From positions 16,424,001 to 16,488,000 of the forward strand of contig OX940864.1 in assembly GCA_954871525.1 (NCBI GenBank): DNA of 64,000 bases, written 5' to 3'. Positions 1 to 12,263 of this stretch are shown one piece after another (within the stretch, counting starts at the first letter, position 1; every line of letters begins with the position of its first letter). The DNA comes from Parietaria judaica (lineage: Eukaryota; Streptophyta; Magnoliopsida; Rosales; Urticaceae). The position numbers were made by a program, and so were the translations under genes. The notes under the pieces were generated by a model. It did no database searches and was not told where the DNA came from. It was given only the letters and a program-made list of their open reading frames with translations.

Positions 1-88
1 GTACTTGGATCTACAAACAAAATAATTTATGAAAAAAGTTAGCAATTAAAAACGTATCAAAATAAACAACCAAGAAAATGGGAACAAA

Positions 89-847
89 TCAACGTACATT
101 GCGAGACTTGAAGAATGATTTCGCCGTCTTGAAATTGTTGATATCCGGAAATATACTGAGCGCCCAATGCAATAGTGGACGGTGATATGCGTGGAAAGTG
201 TAATTCGGATATACGGTATTGCCCAATTTTTGCATTTTCTTTACTTTCTTGCTCCAGTCGAAGTTCCGAACAAAAGACAAAAGTTGGATCCACCCGATGT
301 TACCCCAAGGTTTGGCCGAATAATCCTCTAGATGGCGAATAATATACGCTGTTGGCGGGTAAGTTCTTTGGCCATCCACGCCAAGTAACACCCCCTCCAT
401 CAGTAGAAACAATCCGAGCAGGAATCTAAGAGAGGGGGCAAGGTCTTCCGTCAAAAAATCTGAAAACAATTGGTTCCACGTCCTATTTTCAAGGTTAGAC
501 ACACCTTTTACCGGTATCCTAGGTTCGGCTCTAAACTCCGTTTCGTAGGCAAGACCGGTTATGGAACAAAACTCACGGATTCCGAACTTTCTTATCACGC
601 CACCAAAATTAAACCATAACTCTTCCGAGGCTCCATAGCTCGGAACTCGGCGTAGCATGATTTGATGGATCAAACCACCAGGGGCCGGGGGGTCAAACGT
701 GTGGAACAAGTAACTGAAACGCCGTTCAACGTCATGGTTCATAGCATCATTTGCCACCAAGGCGTCGACAATTTCCACCGTTCTTTTTGAAGACGGGCAC
801 CACACTTGGGCTGATCTCCAGAATTTTTCCGGACAAATGTATGCCAT
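89..847 (-). pseudogene. DUF1985-type gene fragment (KI-MULE/Ulp1-associated family)
   Basis: An open frame of 252 codons starts at the ATG whose complement is 845-847 and runs leftward to a stop near the window edge. The stretch IREFCSITGLAYETEF, with upstream ELWFNFGG, resembles the plant DUF1985 domain. In many plants that domain sits in large genes with a C-terminal Ulp1 cysteine protease carried by Mutator-like transposons. No protease domain is visible here; it would lie further left, outside the window. The frame is intact but has no good gene context: it borders AT-rich repeat DNA. It is most likely a transposon-derived fragment or the first exon of a KI-MULE gene. The domain call rests on recognising the motif only. 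Confidence 0.5.
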
Positions 848-1466
848 CCCTGCAACAAAATTTCATCTCTAATCAAGCCCTAATTGAGGAATATCATCAA
901 ACATATTGTGTGCGCAAATCCCAACATCCAAAATGCCCAAAACCTAAACCTGTAATCCGAAACACAACCTCAAACCTCAAGCCCTAATCGAACTGCCCAA
1001 AACCTCTCTCCTAGTAACTAGCGAGTAAGAAAAATCGGTGAAGATTGAACCTTAAAGTGAGAAGATGGCAGCGTGGAGGTCGGAGCCGTTGAAGGCAGGG
1101 AGGTCACCGGGGGTCGGAGCTTCGAACCCTAAATCGAAGCCTTCTTCCTCCTCCCGACTGAGGGCGACTGAGAGCGAGAGAGAGGCTGAGGGGAAGGACT
1201 CTTCGAGATGGTGGCTGAGGGCGACTGAGAGCGAGAGAGAGGCTGAGGGGAAGGAGTCGTGGCCGTTGTGGTTCTTCGCGAGGGAGCCTTCTTCGATTTC
1301 CGATTAACATAATAAATCGAAATTGATTTATTTTTTTCTTTTTTTTTTGTTGGGTTAAGTTAACTCAGGTTAGGCAAAATCTGATTTGGGGCATATATTT
1401 GTAATTTAACAAAATGGGGTACTTTTCCGAAAATACATGTTCAACCGAGCACACAAATTGAAGTTT

Positions 1467-1549
<83 letters not shown>

Positions 1550-1753
1550 GAAACATGGGCAGGGACTAAAGCCCCTCCAAGAATTTTAAAAATCTTATTA
1601 ACACAGGACAAAATTCAATGTCCACGCGCCCACAACTCTAAAATCTACCGCATGCACTTTGTGGTAACTATAGATAGACTATAGACTCTAGTCGGAGGCT
1701 TCCTTTCAATTGTTTTTCTTAGAGCATTATTAGTAATACATCTATATATACAT
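848..1753. other. Non-coding stretch with a 56-bp duplication and an AT microsatellite
   Basis: No gene is supported. At 1158-1260 a 56-bp unit (GAGGGCGACTGAGAGCGAGA core) occurs twice in tandem, which makes short open frames on both strands that are only reflections of the repeat. The sequence around 1050-1310 is GC-richer than its surroundings and may be a leader or first exon of a lost gene. 1471-1544 is an AT run. Confidence 0.6.
1471..1544. repeat. (TA)n microsatellite
   Basis: About 37 uninterrupted TA units. The open frame across it encodes only Ile-Tyr repeats and is not a gene. Confidence 0.95.
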
Positions 1754-2336
1754 TGTTGCTTAACTCAACCCCTAACAGAGATCTCTCAACCAGAGCTTCC
1801 CCTAGCAGAGAAGGGCCCGAGCAGAAATCTCCCTAGCAAGAATTCCCCCACCAGAGTTGGGTCCGACCAGAGATTTCCCCCAACAGGAAAGGACCCGACC
1901 AGGAATGCTCCTACCAGAGATGGCCCTAGCAGAGATGAGGGAGAGCAGAGATGCCCCCTAGCAGAAGAGAACCCTAGCAGGATTCTCCCGAGCAGAAACG
2001 GGAAACACCAGAAGTCAAGAAGAGCTATTCCAGGAAGGTGCCAAACTTGAGGAGCAAGTTTGGAGATTCGATTTGGCTTCCTGATTTGATATGATTTGGT
2101 TTCCCATTCTGTTAGGAAACGTGTAAATTGTAAAGATTTGATTAAGTTTATTTTAAGAAGTTTAGCTAGGGTTTAGCTTTCTAGTTTCTCTATAAATACA
2201 AGTCTTGTGACTTTAGTTTGTAACTTTTTGCTCTCTTTGCATTCGACATTAATCTGAGAAAATTCTCCCAATTTTCTTTGTCCTTTGTTTCTTGTTCTTT
2301 GTTTCTTTGGCAGATCCATTCCCACTGGAACCAACA
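1754..2336 (+). mobile_element. Probable solo LTR (copia-like)
   Basis: The 583-bp segment begins TGTTGCTTAA and ends GGAACCAACA, the TG...CA ends with short inverted termini expected of an LTR. Flanking 5-mers are TACAT (1749-1753) and TATAT (2337-2341), a target duplication with one difference. A TATA-like box CTATAAATAC lies at about 2190, as in copia U3/R regions. The 5' half (1785-2030) repeats GAGCAGAG/CCTAGCAGAG motifs many times, possibly U3 enhancer repeats. No internal retroelement coding follows, so it would be a solo LTR. The mismatched duplication leaves some doubt. Confidence 0.6.
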
Positions 2337-2341
2337 TATAT

Positions 2342-5300
2342 AGTTTCAAATATATAACAAGTTCTCTCGTACTCTTTTATATATAGGTGGATAGACGTTT
2401 TAGGCTTAAATTTGTGTATTGATTGACTACTTTGTTTATGTATTTTTTAGATGATTGATTTTTGTCTATTATTAATTATTTGTGTTGCAATATATCTTGA
2501 ATAAACTTTATACTTTTAAATTCGTTAAGTTGACGATATATCTTGAATCGATTTTTTTTTCTTACAATATATAAGTTTGTATTTTAATATTAAATTTATT
2601 ATGTAAGTTGAATAAAAAAATGAGCCCCCGTCTTTCTGAATCCTGATTCCGCTATGATATGAAACATAGGTAATCAGACTAGTTTAATCTCTATGTCTAT
2701 TTCTCGTAAACCTTATTTAATGCATATATCTTAATTTTTCTTTTATTTTCTTATTGACGTAAAGGTAAGTTCACACCTTCACACTAATAATAACTTGTAT
2801 ATTACAAAGTATATGTAACAAATTGTAAGCGATCGGTAATTTAAAAGAAGAGTGTATTCACAATATTCAATTAATGAGTTCTCATTAATTTTGCTGGCCT
2901 CTGGTTTCCTTACAACGATGACGTTATTTTATTTTATTGCTTTCATTAGAACTAGTAGACTGGCACCGCGGATAAATTTAATAGAAATTTAAAAAATAGA
3001 TAATCTAATTGTTTGTGTAATTGAAAGCTTTACATTAAAATTAGATAGAAAAATGTGTTGTCTTTGTTGACTTGCATTTTTGCCGTTATTTTTCAATTTA
3101 AAACCTTGCTATCTCAGTTGATCAAAACTTTTGATATTTTTGCAGCAATTATCTTTATTTTTTTTAATATGATTATATACTTGTAAATTTTGTTAATATA
3201 GAGTAACATACTTATTGTGAGTATTGTCCCAAAATATCTATAATTGCTTAAAAAATATTTATAGAAGATATATATATATATATATATATATATTATCTTT
3301 TCTTATATTAATTATAATTATTAGCGCATGAGTATTTGTGGCATAATCACCGTAAACACTATGGAAGGGTAAGGTTATCACTTTGACAGATAAATCGGTT
3401 GATAATCGGTTGATGTTATCAATGGATTTATCATTTGGTAATAGATTTATCGATGAAAATTTTATAAAATCTCATGTTATCATTATCAAAACTTAGGGTC
3501 AGATTAATCGGTTAGCGATGGATTTACCGATGGAAAAGATAGAAAACTACCAACATAATATATAATAGATCATAATATGTTTTACAATAACTAACATATA
3601 TATGTAACAAAGTCTCACGGCAACAAATTCATTTAATTAGTCACAAAATTAAACACAAACATATATATGGATTACAGAGTTATAACGCATCTCTTTTATT
3701 GACACTTTTAGTCTCTCCATATAGTGGTATTCCTTTTTTTTTTTACGTATTTGTAGAATTACAAAAAGAAATAAAAATCTAACAAACAAAAAGCACTACA
3801 CAGTTCTCTTACGACGACTTCATGAGAAAGTAAACTTAATTAAGAATACAAAAGTTTACCTTTGTCCATTGAACACATGCAGTATCATTCCTCGAACACT
3901 TAAATTATTATTTTGTTTGATCGTTTTTGTTTTTGTGTTTGTATTTTTTTATATATAAATAATTTTACAATTATGTTTTGAAAAGGTGTAATTATATTTT
4001 TGCTTTATTATGTAAGAAAAGAAAAAAAAATCAATAAGTAAATAGGATGAAAGTAATAAAAATATAGATAAATAAAATAGTTGGTCATAGTCCTACTTTT
4101 GAGTGAATGAGTTGGAAACACTTATGTAATTTAATGTGTAGAAAAACTAAAAAATAAAATGAGTAACCAAACACTTTTATGTTTTTATTTTTTATAATAA
4201 AATAGAAAATCATTTTAAAAACGTATAAGAGTACCCACTTGTTTCAAATCAAGACAATTTAAGTCTTGTTGACTAATGAAAACATAAAGAATATCTTTTA
4301 GTAATATTTTATTTTCCTACTTTCTCTATAAAAAAGAAAAAATTACAAAGTGTACAAATGAGACATATAAACATATACATATATATGGATTCCAGAGAAA
4401 CTAATCCTTCTATGATTCTTTTTTCCTTTGGATTCCTTTTTAAGAAAAACTATTAAGAGGTAGAAAACATAAACTGAGTTTGATTTAAAAAAAAAAAAAA
4501 AAATTATATGTACCTAATTCATGTTTGTTTATCCATTTTCTGTCGTTTTATGACCAACTTCTCCCTATATATAACATTTGCTATTAAAATTATCTTATCA
4601 TCCTTTTTCAAACTCAAATCGCTTGAGCTTATGGTAGTTCTACAGTCTTGTTTATTTGATATATGACCAATCATCGTAAATGCAAATTCATTAATTTAAT
4701 GAATCATCAATGATCATATTAATTTCATAAACTGAACAGTATATATAGCAGATTTTAATATATATATATATATATATAAATTATAATTTAATAATATATA
4801 TATAACGCTAATTTTTTCATGATAAAAAAAACACAATTGAACAAAATAGTGAGTATTAGAAATTTACATGATCTTCAATGATATAATTAGCTCACATGGT
4901 CCGATTATGTCTCAAAATGGTCCCTAAAAAAAGAGAGCGAGAAATAACGATCCCCCAATGGCGATTGAGGTGTTGGATTAGTTGTACACGTGTGGGTCGA
5001 ACCATTAAGTGGCGAATGGAGTAACTCATTGCTTGTTTTAACGGAAGAATAATAAATTAATCAAACAAAGTCTACGATGATTAAAATCGAAATATATAAA
5101 CTTCAGGGAAATTCCTACATGCACCAAATCATGAGTAAGAAAGAAGTACTTGTCAAATATTTGAAAAGCTAACCTGATCAGGGGTGTTTTAAAGGTTGAA
5201 GAGATCGACCGAGAGCAAAAGCGGCTATGGCCGAGACAGAGAGATTTCTAATAAATAATAATGAGACAAAAACTAATGCAACCATGCAATGCCCGTGAAT

Positions 5301-6076
5301 CTTTTATGAATGAGAATAGAGCCGAAAGGAATGTAAGGCTTAATCATTGAAATTTTAGGAAGGCCCAGTTGCCAAAGTCGACGATATCCAAAAGTGAGGG
5401 GTTGGACGGGGAGGATCGAAACAAATTTGGAAGAGGCCAAAGAAAAAGTGAGAATGGAGAATCATCTTGGAAGAGAAGTTAAAAAGGTTTTGCCCTTGTA
5501 TTACAAATAGTCGATCCACATCTAAAGCCTCTTGAACAGCACGATATCACAAAATCTGCACACACAAAACAAAAAGGAATACTAAGTCAGTCCTCTAAGA
5601 AAAAGAAAAAAAAAACTTTTAAGCATGTCAATGTTCCACTAACACAAATTAAAAGAAACTCTCTCCGAAAAACGGAGGAGAAATTTCGATATCATCTCGG
5701 GAGTAAATTTTCCATAGATATATAATAGTATATGAGATTATGTGAATAAGAAAACATAAAGAAAATGAATTTTTTTTAAAAACAACAATTGATATGTAAT
5801 GGTTACAATTCCATGCGTGGACATAAAAGTGTCGTTTGGATCTAAAAAGGCATGCATTTAGACATAAAATTGATTAATGTATTAGCTCTCTATAATTGAA
5901 TGGTATAATAAATGAATGAAATTTTTATGGCTAATATCCACTAACATCATAACTCTTAAACAAATGGTATGGATTTTTTTTTTTTAATTCAAAATTCTGA
6001 AAAATTAGCATTCGAGCATGTCTATATAATAGAATTGTTTGAGAAAACATTTTCATCATGCTTTAATATATATAGA
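2342..6076. other. AT-rich intergenic DNA, no gene seen
   Basis: No coding region of note. At 2946-2975 the motif ACTAGTAGACTGGCACCGCGG resembles the complement of Helitron 3' ends found elsewhere in this window. At 3380-3540 ATCGGTTGATAATCGG-like motifs resemble subterminal repeats of the hAT element at 14,359. Both are probably decayed transposon tips. Short TA runs occur at about 3270 and 4760. Confidence 0.5.
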
Positions 6077-6472
6077 TTAGTGAATTATTTTTAATGAAAG
6101 CAAACTCAGGGGAGAAAGTTGAGCTAAACTTTCAACTCTGAGTTTCGAACGCAGACATGGAAATCGGGAACTCGAATTGGTTTTTGTGAGGATGTCGGCG
6201 AGCTGATCATTGGCTGGAATGTGACGAACTTCGATGGCTTTTTGCAATACTTTATCCTGAACGTAATAGAGATCGATCTCGATATGCTTCGTCCGAGTGT
6301 GGAGAACGGGGTTGGCAGCAAGCATGACTGTGCTTAGGTTGTCACACCATACTATTGGTGCTCGTGGAATAGGAAGATGAAGCTCACTAAGTAAGGATTG
6401 CAGCCAACTAATTTCAGCGACAAGGCTCGCCAAACTTCTATATTCAGCTTCGGTGAACGAACGACTAACCAT
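6077..6472 (-). pseudogene. Ty1/copia RNase H fragment (C-terminal end of pol)
   Basis: The 131-codon frame holds the RNase H end of a copia polyprotein: SRSFTEAEYRSLA (acidic active-site region), IVWCDNLSTVMLAANP, HTRTKHIEIDLYYVQDKV and DQLADILTK, all in the usual order. The rest of the polyprotein (GAG, protease, integrase, reverse transcriptase) is absent upstream (6473-6600), so this is a truncated relic. The frame itself has no stop, suggesting truncation rather than long decay. The last ~25 residues leave the family consensus. It could have served as the 3' end of an element whose LTR is no longer recognisable. Confidence 0.88.
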
Positions 6473-8451
6473 GTATGGTTTCTTTTTTTAATTGTGTAGT
6501 TTTGATTAATACTTAATAAACTTAGTTTAATTTTTTTCATGTTTAAATAATAATAAAAAAACACAAATCAAATCACAAGTATATTCATCTATTGATTACA
6601 AGCTTATGTTTGTATGTGCAATGCAAATAATAGAGTCATCGACTTTCATAGATTGGATCATGCAATTCGCATTTTTATATATTATGCATTAAGCATTGTA
6701 TACCAAAAGATAGTGTTAGCAGTAGCTCGCTGGATCCAAAAGAGATTAGCATGAGCTCGCTAAATCCAATCAATTCTCGGCTAGCTTCATATATTATGTG
6801 GTAAGTTTTTGTGTAAATTTCTCTTTATAAAATTTTATAGAACTAGTTTAATTTTAATGTAATTTCCGCATGCGAGTAGGTTTTTCTCATGTTGGCGGTC
6901 TTATTTTCGGAAACTAGTCGCTTAGGTGAGCTAAAAGACTTTCCTTCTAGTAATTTCCCTTATCCTCTTAGCCTATCTAGCTCAGCAAGAAGCTAGATTA
7001 TATCCACCAAACCCTGCAACTACTGATGAGAAAGCCTTATGGAGTAAAGGGAAGCATGTACGTTGTCACACTCCTTGCCTTCCATAATGCCTAAAGGACA
7101 GGCCAGAGGCAGCAGGCGACCCGAGAGCAGATTCCGCAAATGACAATATGTAAGAACATTGTTTAGTTCTTTGTTTTTGTCATTATGTTTAGTAAACATG
7201 TTGTGTGAAGACTTGTCATGACAACAGAATATTCGACAAGTTCGCTGAAGATCTGTGCATTTACGCAAGAAATGTGCTGCTGGAGTCAACGATCTTCATC
7301 AAAGTTATTGCCGCAATCTGCCAGCTCACTCATTATCAAGATCTGATTGGAGCTAGAAACCAGTTCGATTGAAGGTATCCGTTGGAGCCTTTAATCCATT
7401 TGATCCTGGAATCCTTTATTGCCTTATTTGGAAGCCATGAAGACCGACCTATTTAGCCTTCGCTGGATGTGGATGAACATCGAGCACTTTGAATGTAAAC
7501 ACACGCATCTGCTTGATTTAGAGCTGGAGGGTCTTGAGATCTCATTCGAGGAGTGACGATTGGCTGTGAACAATTAAAGTATCGTAAGATCGTTCAGAAG
7601 AAGAACACATTTTTTCCCTGAAGTTAGATCACCAGCTGCGCATGGTCTTGAGGGGGAGATACCTATTCCCTTGTGAAACTCAAATAAGTATCATGTATAA
7701 TCATGTAATATTTCTGAATGTTTTCCAATGAAATAAAGTATTTGGATCAGTGCCCTGCAAAGTAGGTTCCTACTAAAGGTTCGCGAACTACATTATCAAA
7801 TATCGCGTTTTCACTTCTCATTTACTTTATGCATATATTTAGTAATCTGGGCTATTATTGTGTGTGTTGATATACTTGTTGTGACAACGTCGTTAACAGC
7901 GTGAGTATTCGATTTCAAAATATCATTATAAAGTATAATGTGTAACTTGGTAATGACATCAAAAGTTCATCCTCGAAAGTGGTTTATTTACTTAATAAAA
8001 ATATTATCGTTTGATACAATTGTCAGCAATTTGTAGATGCACTTTTATAATTTCACATCATTTAAATTGATTATATAGCTTATTGTTATATATGTAATAT
8101 GATGTAAATAGCTTAGTATAATTAAAATTAAACGGCGTTAATATAAATTATAGGTAATTAAGAAAGAAAATAAATATCGACATGTGATGATGCTCGTGAT
8201 ACAATCGCGCACACACAATTTTGATTACTATCATATATACAATTAATCGGCACGTGATTCTTATTTCTAAATTTACATGTTAGTAATCTCTTAGGGTACA
8301 TGAAAGTCAATAATGTCACATTCTCGTGAATTTTTCACCAAATATTAATTTATTTGGGTTCTTTTAATTAGGATTTTAGACAAATAGAAAACCAGATTAT
8401 TCCTTAGGTAAGATTTGATACAAAAAAGCAATAATTAGTAACTTAAATGAA

Positions 8452-8482
<31 letters not shown>

Positions 8483-8771
8483 AATGCATTATACATTTTT
8501 GAATAATGTTAGCTCTCTATATATTTTTATTTATATCTCTAATTAATTTTGCTTCCGAAAGGATAAGAATGAAATGATGAATGAAAGAGACAAGAGAAGT
8601 ACCTCATCACTTCCTTTCACTCATTTTGTCTGTGCACGTGACTAACTACACGCAAATCATTGTATATATTATAATATGTATATATTCATTTTTCTATAAG
8701 CTTTCACAAATACCGATCAAGTTTCACGTGTTATAAAAGAAACTACATATACAAATATAAACTGTAACAAA
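6473..8771. other. Intergenic DNA with no recognised gene
   Basis: 7020-7740 is less AT-rich and has an AATAAA signal at about 7732, so it could be the remains of a transcribed element. I could not match any frame to a known protein. 8456-8482 is a TA run. The remainder is AT-rich. Confidence 0.5.
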
Positions 8772-9070
8772 ATTAGAAATAGAAACTTCATAAAACATCC
8801 CTCAAAACACCATAAATTATTTTATTACACCTCAAAACATCATAATTATAAAAACATCATTTTCAAATTGTGTGATACAAAAATACCATTTAACATAATT
8901 CAAGCCTTAACTATGGTTACCTAAATTTATTTCCCCCTTTTTCGACACCATCAACCCAAACAAAACCCTCATCGATCAAATCATCCCATCCCACCCTCAT
9001 CGATCAAATCCTCACCGAACCCTTCACCGAACCCTCGCCGAACTCACCCTCGCCGAACCCTTCACGGACG

Positions 9071-9104
9071 ATATCTTCTTCTTCTTCTTCTTCTTCTTCT
9101 TCTG
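9071..9104. repeat. (CTT)n microsatellite
   Basis: About ten TTC units, in a position equivalent to the 5' leader of the captured TVP38 fragment. CTT runs are common in plant leaders. Confidence 0.8.
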
Positions 9105-9207
9105 GTGCGTAAGGTTCCGTGCGGTTAGGGTTTCGGAACCGCGATCGCCGGGGAGGACAGAGGAATCGCCGTCTCGCGGGGGTGGATTTCAGAGAGGGGA
9201 GTTTCTG

Positions 9208-10050
9208 ATGACCTATGACGAGAAAGACGGCCGAGGCGAGGTGGTGCAGGAGCTGGGGCTCAGGAGCGGCGGAGACATCGAGAATGGCGTCGGAGATTAC
9301 GTAAAATTGCGCGGCGAAACGGAGGAATGCGAGCCGGAATAGGCGCCGGGGATCGCCGGAAGGTCGTGGTGGTACTGGATTCGGCTGGTTCTGGTGCTCG
9401 CAAGATCATCACTTTCCTGATAATTTTTTGAAATGGGGATTTCTAGCTAGTTAGGGATTTTGTTTCGTATATGATCCTTGGTCTGTAGTTTTCTGAATTT
9501 TTTAGCTTACTGATCATGAGCATGTGGGGAGCATAAGGATTTTGATTGATTGTAATGGAAAATATGCATATTCTGGTGGATTTGAAACCAGCGAATCAAG
9601 CGAAGTTGGTATGGTTTTGGGTGATAATAATTGAGCTTCTTTTTGTAGGAGATAATACCGCTTATACATTAGGAAACGGAGACGTTTAGTCCCCCGGTGC
9701 TTGCGGTTCTGGTTTTTGCTTCTGTGGCGATATTCCCGACCTTTTTTATACCATCTTCGCCGTCAATGTGGGTCGCCGGAATGACATTCGGTTACGGCTT
9801 CGGCTTTCTTCTAATCATGTCCGCCGCTACTGTGGGCATATCTCTTCCGTATTTCATCGGCTCGCTTTTCCATCACAAGATGCAAGTGCGTAATTCGCTC
9901 AGTTGTCCGGTCTTAATTTACTCATCTCCCCGTCACCGTGCTCTTATGTTGATTGGTCTTTTGTTTTTGTAGGGTTGGTTGGAGAAGTATCCGAAGAGAG
10001 CCCCGATTCTAAGATCGGCCGGTGAAGGAAACCGGTTCCATCAGTTTCGA
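9208..10050 (+). pseudogene. Captured TVP38/TMEM64 (SNARE-associated/DedA) gene fragment
   Basis: Family members are multipass Golgi/ER membrane proteins. The first exon at 9208 reads MTYDEKDGRGEVVQEL then GDYVKLRGE, followed in frame by a TAG at 9340-9342 and then RSWWYWIRLVL. A second exon starts at 9649 after TGTAG; it reads EIIPLIH, then TAG (9670-9672) where the family usually has Trp, then FSPPVLAVLVFASVAIFP, PSMWVAGMTFGYGFGFLL and VGISLPYFIGSLFHHKM. A third exon at 9973 reads GWLEKYPKRAPILRSAGEG, and homology stops at about 10,047 (HQF). The C-terminal half is missing, as is a short segment between the first two pieces. Retained introns show capture from genomic DNA, not mRNA. It lies inside the Pack-MULE and cannot make a full protein. 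Confidence 0.85.
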
Positions 10051-11000
10051 AATATGTTATAACCATATTTCAGAAATTTATATGTCTTCATTTCAGGACG
10101 AAATATGTCGAATTTTCAGGACAATAAATATCCATATTTCAGGACCCGCAAATATCCAAAATATTGTATGCATTATTTAAGGGATTATTTCACGAATTTT
10201 CTTGGGTGATGTCCTTATTTCAGGATGTTATAACCATTTTTCCGGACAACAAATGTCATGTATTACGGACGCGATATGTCCAAATTCAACAACAATAATG
10301 TCCAAAATAAATCTGTCCTAATTCAAGAAAAATAATGTCCAAAATAAAAGACGGTAATTGACAATATTTCAGGACAATATATTGGGATCTATTTTGCGTT
10401 CAAATTACAAGACACCGCCCATCATAATTTTTTGCAAATAATATAACATCGTATTATGATAACAACAATATATTGGATTTCCATTCCATACTAGACCTCC
10501 TCAAAAAATTGCTTTTCCATAGAAGACTCGACCTACGTAAATAAAATTGGTTAAAAAATTATACTTAACAATTAATAACAAGCAAAAGCGAGAGGCTTAC
10601 TTTTATATATTCATCCTCTAGACTTGCATGTAATTCAGTTATGTCCAAGACCATTCGCCTGCCGTTTTTGATGGGTCTACGAAGCCACAAACAAATAAAA
10701 AATGTTATAAAACACTAATAACTAATACATACAAACGTTGATAATATTTAAAACAATCATACCCATTGATGACAATGTGATGATGATGAGTAAGGTGATA
10801 CAATGGACAGTGAAATAAAGATCTGAAAAAACTAGAAAAAGTAATTTTATTAATTGTCCAAAATTCCCGTAAAATATAGTCCAATATTCGAGACATTTGG
10901 TGTCCAAATTTCAGGACAGTTTGTGTCCAATATTCACGATACATTTGACCAAAAATTCAAGTCACAAATTGTCCAATATTAAAGACATAAAAATGTCCAA
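10051..11000. repeat. GTCC/GGAC-rich degenerate repeat region
   Basis: Short motifs such as TTTCAGGACA and TGTCCAAAAT recur dozens of times, GGAC-type mostly on the left half and GTCC-type mostly on the right. The two types are complementary, so the region could fold on itself. No coding potential is seen. Confidence 0.6.
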
Positions 11001-11475
11001 TATTTTGGACTCCATCTCCGCAACCATTTTTACTGTTCATCCGAGGTTAAAATTGTTTTGACTTTCTGCGTTTTTTCTCTCGAAATCCTACCTAAAAACC
11101 ATAGAAATGAACCTTACAACTTGTTAGAGCGAAAAAATAAATTTATTTGGTTACTAAATCATTATTTACCTCATAATATTAACCCTAAAAAAATGTGATC
11201 ATCTTGAGAACAAAAAAGAAGTGAGAATCTCTTGTGTTATAATCTTCAGGAGAAAAGGATGATAGAGAGAATGAAAGAAGGTAGATGATAGAGAAGGGGA
11301 GAGAGGGAAATGAAATGTTTGGGTAACTATAGTTAAGATGTTGTTGGGTTAAGTTAGGGGTATTTTTGTACCACCAAATTTGAAAAGGATGTATTTCCAA
11401 TTATGATATTTTGAGGTGTAATAAAATAATTTATGGTGTTTTGATGGATGTTTTATGAAGTTTCCCATTAGAATA

Positions 11476-11991
11476 CAAGTATACAACTATGTCATTTTTT
11501 TATTGTGTTTAACTTTGGACATATTAACCGTACCATTTGACTCTTAATTATAACTTATAAGTAATCACTTTTCAACAAATTTAGAGCCACATTGTAGTGT
11601 CTGAAATTACAACACGTACCGATTCTCTTTTAAAAACTAAAAATAAGTTAAAATAAAAATAGCCAGACATGGTATTAATATTATAATATTATATAAGACA
11701 AGTAGTTTTTTTAGGTTTTTTAATACTTATCTTATATATAATATCAAAATATTAATATTTTGATAACTTCGTAATTTTTATTTATTATTTTCTATAATAA
11801 CTTCGTAATTTTCCTCTTTTCGCATAGTTAATTTATTTTATATTTACTTCATTCTAATAATCTTCTCTTATTATGTATAGTTTTTTCTTAAGCAAGATGA
11901 AATAGATTCTAGTTCTACATTCATCGTTAGTTGATTTAGTATTTTTATATATGAGTAATTATAATTATCTATAGACATTTAAACGATTCAA

Positions 11992-12030
<39 letters not shown>

Positions 12031-12258
12031 CTCATTTAGAAAATACAAAAAAAAAATTATTTTTTCTCAACAAATTAGTAAATTTATAGTTTAGATGCTT
12101 ATGCTTTTTATAGTTTGGACTTTGGACCTGTCCCGATCCATTACTTATAATGATTTATAAAGTTTAAATCTTTCTTCAAAAGGAGGTATTGAACTCGGTG
12201 AAGATTTGGCATAGCTCGAGAAAAAAAATTATGTTGTAATTTAATTAAAAATAAATTA
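11476..12258. other. AT-rich intergenic DNA
   Basis: No gene seen. 11,996-12,028 is a TA run. Confidence 0.6.
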
Positions 12259-12263
12259 GAATG

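Larger units (their letters stand above)
8782..11464 (+). mobile_element. Pack-MULE-like element carrying a TVP38 gene fragment
   Basis: The ends are inverted copies over more than 100 bp: the left begins GAAACTTCATAAAACATCC and the complement of the right end begins with the same bases, followed by matching TCAAAACACCATAAATTATT. The target duplication is nearly exact: ATTAGAAATA at 8772-8781 and ATTAGAATA at 11467-11475. Long terminal inverted repeats plus a 9-10 bp duplication are Mutator-like. No transposase is present. Inside are a GC-rich 5'-gene-like region (8940-9400), the TVP38 exons (to about 10,050) and a GTCC-rich filler (10,050-11,000). The whole is a non-autonomous gene-capturing element. 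Confidence 0.8.

Noticed and set aside
1365..1556. Open frame with a long Ile-Tyr run
   Set aside because: It is only the translation of a TA microsatellite; similar frames at 20,916 and 47,934 were dropped for the same reason.
7020..7289. 89-codon minus-strand frame
   Set aside because: No recognisable motif and no gene context; not listed as a gene.
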